A stretch of 64,000 nucleotides of DNA from Ectocarpus siliculosus (Eukaryota > Sar > Phaeophyceae > Ectocarpales > Ectocarpaceae). Below are positions 24,738 through 34,951 of the stretch, in pieces. How positions within the stretch are numbered: the stretch's first letter is position 1; every line of letters starts with the position of its first letter. Location of the stretch: assembly GCA_000310025.1 (NCBI GenBank), contig FN648484.1:98812-162811 (forward strand), written 5' to 3'. The notes below the pieces were generated by a model. That model was not told where the DNA came from. It saw only the letters and a list, made by a program, of their open reading frames with translations, and ran no database searches. The translations under genes and the position numbers were made by a program.

Positions 24738-27157
24738 CTAGCGCAACCGCTTGTTCGTGGTAGTTAGCAAGACTGTCAGCCCCACGAGCACGCATGCGGC
24801 CAGCCCCCACCGGCGGTTCTTCGCAAGCATTTCCTCCCGGTAGTTCGTCGAAGGCGCTCTGTGCGTGCTGGTTCCAGCAGGGAAGAGAGAGCGGGGAGAC
24901 AGACGATGAAGACAGAAATGGCTAAGGTCAAGTGAGTGCTACGCCGTGCACGTGAAACAAGTCTCGTCTTCGAATCGACCTCGAAAGCGTTCATACTGTA
25001 CGGCCTGGTGCCGCAAGTGCAAAACTGCCGTCGCCGTCCGATAGTGTACAATGCTGACTTGTCCTGGCTGGTTGGCACAAGCAGCGCGTGAGATACGATG
25101 GCCAAGTGTCGACTACTCGGCTCACCTGTGAGAGCGGCTCAGTGGGTCGTCCTGGAGCACCACACACAGATCAACGCCACACAAATCAGCGAGACGCGTG
25201 ACATAGATGAAAACATCCGCCATTTCCTGGATAAACACAAATTACGAGCAGAGGGAGACGTGCAAAGGTCATCTGCGTGTTTGTTCCATGGACAATAGTT
25301 TGGATCGGTCGGTGGGGTCGTCTGCGTACGTGATAGAACGAACGGGTTGTCTCTTCTCCTGGGGAAATGAGGGAAATCTTCATGTAACTGAATAAACCCT
25401 CCATCACACCTGTGAGAGTTTGTCGCGATCATCCCGACTCCACGCAGGCAAGCCCTGGCAGCAAGTGTCTTCGTCCTTAAACTGGAACAGCTCCGACAAT
25501 TCTCCCGTCTCTCCCATTAATGCTAAACAGATGTTTCGCGGAGTGTGGAACTTCTGCCAATTCCTGTCAGCCAAAGTAACACAATCTTCATGAGCCTGGC
25601 AGGCTGCAGGTAGGTGCAGATGTTAGGACATTGAATGCAACAAAAAGGTTCTCCAGGCAGTCAAAGCAGTACCTCAACCCCGATCCATTTGCTGCCATGA
25701 CGCACGTACACATGCTCGCACACAAACTTCGACGAAAGCCCTACATCCAGCTCCCCATCAACTCGCCCAAAGAAAAGGCTCGGAAAATTTGTGTGTGGTC
25801 GAAGGATGGACTACACCATACATCACATACTGCAGCTGCCTTCACCTGTCGCCGCCATTCCACGTCTACCTGTCCATGACACGTGCTGCCAACTGATGAG
25901 ACAACTGATGCGACGACACCAGGGTACAACATGGACACAGGGAGTACTCCCCCTGCCCATACACCGTCAAAATTGCTTACAAACAAACTAGAACAACCTC
26001 TTTTTCATCTCATGCCAAATACAAATGCTGATGTAACATACATGAAATGATCGACCCTGTCTTTACTTGTGGTCCACGCTGCCTACTAGTGGGAGAGGTA
26101 GCCATACCTTCAGCCTACATACGGGCGAGATAGGTAGCCATACCCACTACATTTAACACACACCCACATGTCGGTGATGAAACCTCAACCACATGCCTCT
26201 ATCGGCGACCACGTCAGGAGACAATGAAGAAAAAATGTTCTCCCGTGACATTTGCAGATTTAACAGCACGGAATTACACGAAATTACACAAAAAGGTAAG
26301 AAAATGGTGAGACCACGCCCGTGTGTCCGCACATACTCCGAAATGTATCCACACATATACTACCCAAATACCCTTGTACATACTATACGCGTACCACATT
26401 GAAAATACGTTTGTAAACTGAGGGAGATTGCATGCCCTACGATTAAAAGGGTGTCACACACAAAACGCCCGACCAGTACCTAACACATATCATCTGCACC
26501 TTCCCAACATAACATATATGAGACACACAAGACAGCTACCAAACTGTCTTGTTGAGCCTGTTACCCGCAGGGGAGATGTCCCTATATGCTGTCTGGGAAA
26601 TCGTAGACATACAGGTACTTTCTGACGCTATGAATCCATTGCTAATCTGTCTCAGACTCTTTTCTATGATAGAGATGGTTTCGTTGTGTCATATTAAGAA
26701 AAAAAAAATATATATATATATGAGTTGATGCCCGATCACGGGCTGGAGTCTCGCCCCATCCAAGCGACTTATCTGATCTACGGAGTTCAGTGTGTGGGTT
26801 ATAAACGAAACGAGTCAAGAGGAGGAGCGCCTCTCTATCCCATTCTGAAGAACGCGGGAGAACAATCTGCATGAAGCGAGACACGAGCAGGAGGACCACT
26901 CCCACGTCAAGACACAACACATGTCTCTATGATAGTTAGGGGGACGGGACGGGAGAGCGGGGGAAACAACAACACACCGAACGTGCACGGTGCACCTTGT
27001 TCTCATGCGGTACAAAGAGTAACATCCAAGTCCACACGCACCTTTCGGTACAAAAGTTCTGTAGTTGTAATCTCAGATCCTGGAGGCTGTAAGGACGCCA
27101 GGCCCGACCCTTGCACCCCGACAGGTGGTCGTCTCCATCATCCCCTTCAGTCATATC
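24738..27157 (-). CDS. MazG-fold nucleotide pyrophosphatase (DCTPP1-like) with C-terminal membrane anchor (MazG-B)
   Basis: Predicted all-alpha NTP pyrophosphohydrolase; relatives hydrolyse dCTP and modified dCTPs to the monophosphate. Exons: 27157/27154-27042, 25563-25410, 25226-25126, 24867-24738. From Met27154 (MTEGDDGDDHLSG) it gives 165 aa, close to DCTPP1 length. The N-terminal helix is YSLQDLRLQLQNF, then WQKFHTPRNICLALMGETGE, where the E-x-x-E-x-x-E metal-binding set is intact, then QEMADVFIYVTRLADLCGVD, where E-x-x-D is intact. The usual C-terminal K…N..KYP helix is missing. The last exon instead encodes REEMLAKNRRW, a hydrophobic segment (GLAACVLVGLTVLL) and a basic tail (NKRLR-stop), a typical tail anchor. 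An acceptor at 27158 also allows in-phase fusion to the upstream MazG-A unit. Intron 1 holds repeat copy 2. Confidence 0.78.
26463..26700. repeat. Dispersed repeat, copy 2, in MazG-B intron 1
   Basis: Same orientation and hairpin as the copy at 23599-23800, from which it differs by scattered substitutions and a roughly 35-base insertion before the final cagactcttttct block. It ends close to an A-rich/AT microsatellite at 26698-26721. Confidence 0.75.
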
Positions 27158-27546
27158 CTACCACAACAAACAGAACAGCAAGAAACACAGCAAAGGGATA
27201 TAAACTCAGCGGTGTAGATCCTTTGCCAAGAGTCACCCGACGCGAGCAAGATGGTCGGCCAAGTCGTCCAGATTCGTGTTGCCCCGAAAGTGGTCAACAG
27301 GAATACAGAGCGTGCGAGAGGACAGGAAGGAACAGCAACCTGCTATGTTGGAATGTTTGGTACCACCAAGCTGCAGCGTATGCAGTCATAACTTCAGCGA
27401 CACAATGCGCCGAGAGCACGCACCAACTGAAGAACAAATAGGGACACATTACATAGCCGATAGCAGTCAGCAACACCTCTTTCGAGAAAGCATACGAGAC
27501 TGTCGGTCGACAAAATCCACAAGCCAACATGTTCAAATATACGCAC

Positions 27547-29469
27547 CTGTTTCGAACCTTTCGCGAATCCTGTCGTCGTCTTGTACGCGTCGTACTTCAA
27601 TGCCGAGCCCCTGCGGAATGAGAGAGAATTCTCCTCGTCAGTAGGAGCGTTGAATGTTCCGCGGGCAACCAACGCATGAACATGGAGCACTTCTGACCGC
27701 CGATGCCAGATGTTGCATTGAGCAATATGTTATAATCCATCTTCGTCGAGTATGGACATGGAACATCTCTGGTTCGTCCTTGTACCTGACTAGAACTGCA
27801 GGGTATTTCTTGGCATTGAGCTTGATCTTGAGGTCGACGGAGAGGCCCAGATCCACGTTGCACTGTTCCGCCAAAAGTAGCAAGCAACCAGCGGCCGACC
27901 CCAGTTCCAGGACAACCACATCCTTCTCCGGTCTGGCAAGCATAAAATCCAACATCACATTCGCGCGACGTTAATAACCAATGCCGCTGCACATCCAAGG
28001 TACAGGTGTGTTCTCACCCAACCGAGAGTGGGTAGCTGTATTGAAATGTCTACGTCTGGTGGGCCTAACAACTTCTTTGTATTGGGATGGTACAGGCATC
28101 TGTTTCGGTCTGGAGCTCTCACTAGTGCCTTTTTTAGAATTGCCGGTGCCTCGAAGAATGCAGATAGAATCGCTTGACACAGATTACCGGCGTCGGTGAC
28201 TCTAAGTAGCGCTGGGTTGCTGGACGGCGTGTACCTAATGAGAACACTCGACTAATGTACATCGTTTGCTTCCAAATTCAACGCTGAAAATATGGTACTT
28301 TGTGTCGCATGAACACGTTCCAATGTGTTGGTCAGCTCATATCTTGTCATTGATGTCCATTGAATTGCACCATACTTTACACGCACAACTGCTGTGTTTT
28401 TTCCACGACTTCTTCGACGTCCAGCTACAAGGGTGTGTGAGCAAAGTACGCGTACAACTCCAGCCGTCTGTATGGTAGAACCCAATCGTTTCGTTTCGAC
28501 TTGAGGCATGCAAGCGAATGGAGTAGATTGACAAGTTCAAAGCGATCGGAGGCCGAATCACCATACCAACGGCAGCAGCAGGTTGAGCACACGTCTTGGT
28601 CGCAGGGCGAGCAGCAGAGAGACTGGTGACTGATGAGTGCATCGATCTTAGGGGCCCAAAAGTCGACAGAGCATCAACAAGGTGACCCCAACAACAATTC
28701 GAACCGCGCAAGGAACACAAGAGAAAGACAAACTACACTGGTCCACAGCGAACAAAAGAAAGAGTCCTCGCTTCTAATCCGCTACACATAGCATTTTTGC
28801 AAAAAAGTAACACACTTAATGACCAAATCACCCTTCCTTGCCGATCAACCTCCTCTCGAGACAGGCTTGGTGCCATTGAAGTGCTTAGAGGTGAACGATG
28901 GTGCGCGTAAATTACCCGGCCCTGTCTCAAGGAATACCAACCTCGCGCTTAAGCCCCACACGCGTTTCGCTGAGGGTAAGAGATATCGATAGGAAAGGAA
29001 AAGGCAGCAATACTTTCGCATATCTACATATATAACTCCCATGGTAGTATAATAGCCACCCTTTTTTCAAGTCTGGTGTGCTCAGAAGTAGTGAAAGAAG
29101 GCGCTAACATCAAATAGCAGCATGCGACACCTGTTGCTGCGAGCGCTGATCTGCCTGACCGTACATTGGTGGGGTGGGGTGAATGCCGATCTGTTAAAAA
29201 ATCGGCGAAGACATCCGATTGTACCTGGTGAAACGTGGAAGTCCTACGGCGCAGTCCGCTGGTCTTCGGCTGAAGCACCTCGACAAGGCTCCTACGTGGC
29301 TGTTGATGCGGAGAACAAGATCTCTCGGCTGAAGCATATGCCGCGACATGGCTGAAGAAGAAGCTATCGCTTGTTGTCGCGCCTCTTCAAACGAAAAGCT
29401 CCCCCACCCTGCCCCTTCTGGTGCCAGGCCACTGGAAGGCCCAATACCGTCGCTGGTGCTGCCCGCCAT
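27547..29469 (-). CDS. Degenerate MazG-fold unit (MazG-A), predicted catalytically inactive
   Basis: Exons 29469-29225, 27932-27786 and 27610-27547 join in phase. The start Met (MAGSTSDGIG) lies in ccaccATGG. The protein aligns with MazG-B throughout: FSFEEARQQA with YSLQDLRLQL; QPRDLVLRINSHVGALSRCF with TPRNICLALMGETGELSELF; GLPRFTRPEKD with GLPAWSRDDRD; LAEQCNVDL with LADLCGVDL. It keeps the C-terminal helix lost from MazG-B (KLNAKKYPAVLVRGSALKYD). The first three catalytic Glu positions are His, Ala and Arg, and the final E-x-x-D reads E-L-G-S. The frame is open across three exons, which argues against a dead pseudogene. After CAG at 27547 it either splices to 27157, making a two-domain protein, or ends separately; the sequence does not settle this. 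Confidence 0.68.
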
Positions 29470-30236
29470 GGTGGTCTTGACCAGACCACTCACTGTCGGG
29501 GGACCACCGTGTTGTTGGCGATACAGCAGACTTTCAAGGCAACAGCCCGAAAGGCTCTGATCTCTGAGAAGTCAGGGGAAACACAAGTGGTGGTTTCGAG
29601 AACGGAAACGAACCGGGAAAGAAAGCAGTTCAAAAATACGGAATTTCCAACTGGTAGACGTTCAAGAATAACACGACGCATTGGGATAGTAGGCGGTATC
29701 GTCGTGTTTGGGCGTTACTTGGTGACTGCCAACAGATGTTGTTCCTCGGTACAGAAAGTGGCGGAAAATGGGAAATGATTCTTCGGCGATACTTCTGTAG
29801 TATCATTGGCGGCAAACGGTGAAGCCACTCATCGCTAACTTCACGTTAAAGCGTAAAAAATCTACGTCCGAGGTGGCACGTTCAGCAACGGTAAGATCAA
29901 ACTTGGTTGTTGACGTACAGCGTACACAGTCTAAACTATTGGGGACGCCAGTTTATTTTTTTTACCCTTTTGAGTCTTCAGGCGTTCTGACTGATTATTG
30001 ATTGATCATGTGCAAATGCTGGTGTAGTGGCAAGTCGTGGAGTTGCCGCCCTGCAGCCCTTCGCGCTGTGTATTGGCAAGTCCATAGATTATTAGCACCC
30101 GCGCTAACCGGCTGACCAATGAAGAGACGTCAGTGACAGCGGGTACTATCAAGGTCTCGGGAATGGGGCCAATCAATGTCAAATCATGAATCTCTCAACG
30201 TATGTACATGAACGTGTGTGTGCATACATACATAAA

Positions 30237-30267
<31 letters not shown>

Positions 30268-31818
30268 GTGTTCCTTCGCAGCACCACACATACACTCGCC
30301 CGAACGTAGCTACTGCTGCAAAGAGCAGAGGGCAGCAAAAGGGAGGGGTATTGCAAGCCCTGCCGAAGCCCAGATATCGAGGATATCGTGGTATGCTGCA
30401 TCTCCCAACAATTTGAAAATCGTTCCCAAGATCCAGCAGCCATTGTGTGAGCAGCTGCAACAAACGCTACAACAACACTACCTATACTACTGCAGTAGAC
30501 GAGTAAAACATATCAGCAACACATCTACACTCACTCGTAGCGCCACACATACCCTCGCCCGAACCTAGGAAACCACGAGGTACAGGTGTGTGCTGGTGTG
30601 CTGGTGTGCTGGTGGATGTGCTTGTTGTATGAAAAACACAGGAGTGCTAGTGAGCTGGCAAGGCACATTTCGGGGGAGGACAGAGAACAGAGAAGTACAG
30701 AAGTATACAAATACCAGCTATGGGTCTTCACTGATCATTTCACCCTCTCTGGACTGATCATTTACAATATGCCGAAAATAACTAATAAATAGTTGAGCCA
30801 GCTAGACGACTGATCATTTCAAAGTCTACACAGCTAACCTACCCTACTGACAGCAGCGCAACCACCCATCAACCCCTCTACCACCCTGTCTGTGGCCACC
30901 ACCCTGCCGCCGGCTTCCCTCATGGCCTACAGGTGGAGATAGCTGTTGCGTGTGCAGAAGTACACTGGTGTCTTTCTCTGCACTTCTCTCTCTCCCGCTC
31001 GCTCTCGCTCTCATATTTGTTTTTTGGCGCAAAAAACAAATCTGACAGTCCAGCCTACACTACTGAGACTATCACGCGATCCGCCGGTGGTAGTCACTCC
31101 GGATATCACCGCTCGCTATCTCATAGGGTAGATTTGTTCATTTGATGCACTTCCCCTGGCTGCAGCCTCTGCACTCTGCACGTCGGTAGCAACTTGATGT
31201 TGGAGGCAAGATGATGACGAGACTGAGCTTTGGAGCTTGGTGCGCAGCAGAGAAAATTGGCCCGCTTCCCGCGGATCTACCGGGCCGCCTGAACTCAAGC
31301 CAAGGTCCCTAAACCAACTCCCTTCACGGTTATATAATGTGTGGGGTGAGGGCCCTGCTGGAATCGGCTAGTTGTAATGTGTGTTGTGCGCGGTGATCGC
31401 CCTGCTGAATCCGCTAGCCTGACCTGGTCCCGCCGCGCACAGCACCGAACGGATCCTTGATTTGTGACCCACCGTATACTCGTTGAACGACGGCTTGTCC
31501 CACACGCTGCGGCCCGTCGAATTTCCCCGATTCAAGGAATATACCCGATAAGATATGACTCGTTGATATGAGTGGTTGGTGCACGCCGCGAACTGCAATG
31601 ACATGCGATCATCTCATCAGCTGGCGAATTCAAATTTGAAAATATGCCTGTCTGTGTATCCCCCCACAGCCGGTGCGTACCCCAATTTGTTCCATCTGTC
31701 CCATCCTTTGCGCCCCTCGTGCGTGTGGTGTGCTGTGCTGGCTGCTGGGACAGCTCCTCCCTGGACGCTCACCGCTCACACACACGTCTCGAGCCTTTGG
31801 AAGCAATCCAACCTTATC
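29470..31818. other. Divergent intergenic region between MazG-A and thioredoxin
   Basis: About 2.3 kb expected to contain both promoters. It holds a CATA microsatellite at about 30222-30266, a short GTGCTG tandem near 30590-30615 and a 30-base motif shared with 60451-60480. No gene is recognised. Confidence 0.4.
30222..30266. repeat. (CATA)n microsatellite
   Basis: About ten tandem cata units with one interruption (cataaata). Confidence 0.9.
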
Positions 31819-34800
31819 ATGACCCCTCCAAGAATCTTCCTGGCCCTTCTCTTTATCGCCCCTCTCTACGCTTCAGCGTTTGTTGGGGTTCTGCCGGCAT
31901 CCTTGGCATCGGTGAGGGTGTCCACGTCAACACTGATGACATCACCAACTCTTTGATGACGGACACATGAAAAGCCCGTAGCCTCCGTGCGTAACTGCAT
32001 CAGTGTTATTGCCTTTCTTCCACATGGGATGAAACCCATGACGCATACTGCAGGGGTAGAGAGAGACCGGATGGAACATGACACAATCCTTGCGCACGTC
32101 TACAGCAGCAAGTTGTACATGTCGTGTGCTGTCAGAAATCTTTCAGGCCGCGTCATGTGCACAGTCAACCTTGTTGTTGTACCTGTTCATTTCTGCGTGG
32201 CAGCTTCAGCGAGGAGCCTCATCAAGTGCTAGGATGATGAGCGCGCCATTCGAGCTACCCAAGGTACCACAAGAAGAGGCTGTGGTTGCTTTCGACGATG
32301 CTGTGGTTAATCAGGAGTTGCCCACGTTGGTCTACTTCCACGCGAAGTGAGTAACTAACGCATGAAAATTCCTGCACACGTCCCCGTTCTATCTGCTGCC
32401 TCACATGGTGAATGTAAATGCAGCGAAATAGGCAAGAGAGACGTACACCACACCGTATTTTGGCAGCAAGAGGTGCTAGGCTTTGCCTTTGGCAGGTACT
32501 TCGAAGGCGGAGGCTGCTGTCTGCTCCATTTATCCAGTCTTCTCTGCCTCTATTATGGGGGACCCCGCGGACACGAAGTCTCTTGATTGTATACATAGCA
32601 TACAGCAGACGTATGTATGCTTAGTCTGTTCATGTGTTCATGTCGGGGTCTTTTCTCGTTCTTTTTTTGGCTGAGGCTGACAACTTTTTTGACGGCCGAG
32701 AGGAGCGCGGTCGGTGCTACTTATAGAGGAACACAAACAACTGCACAAACGAATTTACGCACATGTATCCTTTATCTTGCAGCGAGGGCTCGCACGCAGT
32801 TTCTCGATTTTAGATTTAGCTATGAGAGCAACTTGTTTGGCGATCTAGGTGACGCCCGTTCGTCGAATGTTGGCGCCCTTCCGCGGACTTGATTTTCCCG
32901 CTGACTCGACCTCTCTCTTTTTCTTGGTCGACCGGTTGGCGGTCGATGCTGCTTAGTGGAACACAAGCACCCACACAGCCGGCCCCTCGCGGGGTCCCAG
33001 ATCATGGATTTTTTGCAAAAACGAATTATGTTGTCAGCCGCACTGATTCAACCGCACTGAGACCGACGTCTTTTCATTGGTCAGCCATCAGCGCGGTCGA
33101 TGCTACAGCAGTAGTGCTACATAATTAATATGTGGCAAGTCTTTTCCCCCGCCCAGCACCTGGGCTGAGCTGAAATCTGCTCTCCTAGACCGCCTCATAC
33201 CGTCTAACTGTGTCGAGGAAAGTGCCTTGCGTCTACATGTCTACATAACCTCCGTCAAGAACATGCGTATGCTCTTCACCTTTTGGCAAAAGGTGAAGAG
33301 CATACGAGCGGACGTGTTCGTCGTGTTCTTGACGGAGGTTATCTAGACGAAAGGCACTTCAAGGCGAAGAGCTTTCGAGCGCACGTGTTCGTCGTGTTTT
33401 TGACGGAGGTTTTCTAGACGCAAGGCACTAACCTCGACACAGCAGTTAGACGGTATGAAGCGGTCTAGGAGAGTAGATTTCAGCTCAGCCCAGGTGCTGG
33501 GCGGGGGAAAAGAGTTGGTTTCTCCGACAGGGTCGGCCGACACAGATGCTGAGGAGCAGATATTCAGTAACACCTTGCTTCTATTCGAAGTACTCTGGGT
33601 AGCTCCGGATACTTTGCGCCTTGTACAGTAGTCCAATGTCCCCAGTGTTGAGGGAGTCCGTGGACAAGAATGCGTGTTCGCGTTGTTTGTCCCGTTTTGA
33701 GACCACCGTCTTTTCATTGGTCAGCGGTCGATGCCAACTAACTGGGTGGGCGACGGACCGTTTATCCCAACCACCAGAGGCTAACTATTCTTGCCATTCG
33801 TCTCTGTTGCCCGTCTCGCAGGTGGTGTGGCCCGTGCATTATGCAAGGGCCAGTGTTTGAGCAGATCGCAGAGGAGTTCGACGGGAAGGCGAAGGTAAAC
33901 AAGTCATTTGGGAGTTTTTGAGTGACGTATCAATCGTAGTTGGCACCAGACGAATCGCATGTACAAGTTTGCGCTTCTGGGGCAGCGTTTTTCTCCAGCT
34001 CTTGTTCAGGAGCGTTCTGGTCTGACGCTCCTTTCATAGCACATCGCAGTTTATTATAGGCGCGCTGTTTTTGAGGCAACTCTTTACGTCGTTTATCAAC
34101 ACTCTCGCGTTCTCAAGGGCTGGGTGTCAATGCCCCCTGCCAATGGCTGTGACGGTCCCCATATATCTGTTATGTATGTTGCTCATCTGTCTGTCATCTG
34201 TGGTTGTCTGGTCTTGGGTTTCCATCGTCTACGGCAGGTCGTGAAGCTTGACTGCGACAGCCACCAATTTCTGATGAACAAGTACCGAGTGCGGGGCTTG
34301 CCTTACACGGCGCTTTTCCACGACGGAAAGGTGTGTACACCTCAGTGCTGCCGTGGCATGGTGTTGGATGCGCGTCTGTGTGAACATCCACAGGGGACAA
34401 TTCCAAAAGAGACGCCGTTCCTTGTATGCCCTTGAGAATTTCCGGTGGGGAGAGGTCGTGGGGTCCTGAAATATTTTTCGGATGCATGGATGGGTGAACT
34501 ACGTGAACTGCTGTGGAGATTGAATCCCGAAGCTTGTTTTTGATTTGCACCATGTCCCGAATCGCCATTCGCTTGTATCTACAGCAGTAGCGTTCTATCA
34601 GCACTTTAGGGTCCGCATGGTCCATGAACGACCCTCACGGATATGCTGAGCTTGTTTGCCTGAGATTGGCGTGACAAAAATTCTGGTCACTTGCTGGTCA
34701 TTACTGAAGACTTCACCACATCCCTTTCGACTGAGGTTATATCTCGAACGGGTAGTCTTTCTGTGAGGTTATGTTTACTTTTTAAAAATTCTGGTTGTCC

Positions 34801-34951
34801 CTCTGCTTCGAAGAGTGCGGAGAACCATCGCCGATGTTGCTCTGTGCACCCTTCTTGCTTGTTTGCATCATAGGTGATCGCAAGGCACGAAGGACATCTC
34901 GGATACGACGGGCAGGTCGAGTTTTTGCGGAAGGTGCCGGGCTTTGAGTAA
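31819..34951 (+). CDS. Thioredoxin, plastid-targeted
   Basis: Five exons agree in phase: 31819-31911, 32204-32346, 33822-33894, 34238-34330, 34874-34951, giving 159 aa. The first exon is a complete bipartite leader start: a hydrophobic signal peptide (IFLALLFIAPLY) ending ASAFVG, the Ala-Phe cleavage motif of secondary plastids. The mature domain has TLVYFHAKWCGPCIMQGPVF with the WCGPC redox site, VKLDCD, and RGLPYTALFHDGK carrying the cis-Pro, then ends at LRKVPGFE. The role is thiol-disulfide exchange with plastid target enzymes; the m/f/x/y type was not assigned. Exon 2 could equally begin at 32210, removing two residues. Intron 2 (32347-33821) contains a gag-derived foldback. Confidence 0.9.
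33144..33513 (-). repeat. Foldback: inverted duplication of an LTR-retrotransposon gag fragment, in a thioredoxin intron
   Basis: Outer arms 33144-33233 and 33421-33513 are reverse complements of each other. The centre is cttcacctttt, ggc, aaaaggtgaag (33275-33299). The right half carries a tandem duplication of an about 66-base unit. The minus strand encodes a gag-like stretch, STWAELKSTLLDRFIPSN followed by SALRLENLRQKHDEHV, resembling the W-x-E-L-K…L-L-x-R-F-x-P pattern of Gypsy-type gag. It is antisense to the host gene. No other retroelement domains are present. Confidence 0.75.

Noticed and set aside
24477-24740. Plus-strand open frame ending in a hydrophobic segment (LFLMLLGGLVGSYFFGMTGI)
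   Set aside because: It overlaps the MazG-B last exon only at its very end, has no homologous upstream exons and no clear acceptor.
27257-27385. Minus-strand stretch reading VDHFRGNTNLDDLADHLARV, a possible MazG linker exon
   Set aside because: It looks coding, but its donor phase gives an immediate stop in the next exon, while direct splicing 27547 to 27157 keeps the frame without it. It could still be an alternative exon.
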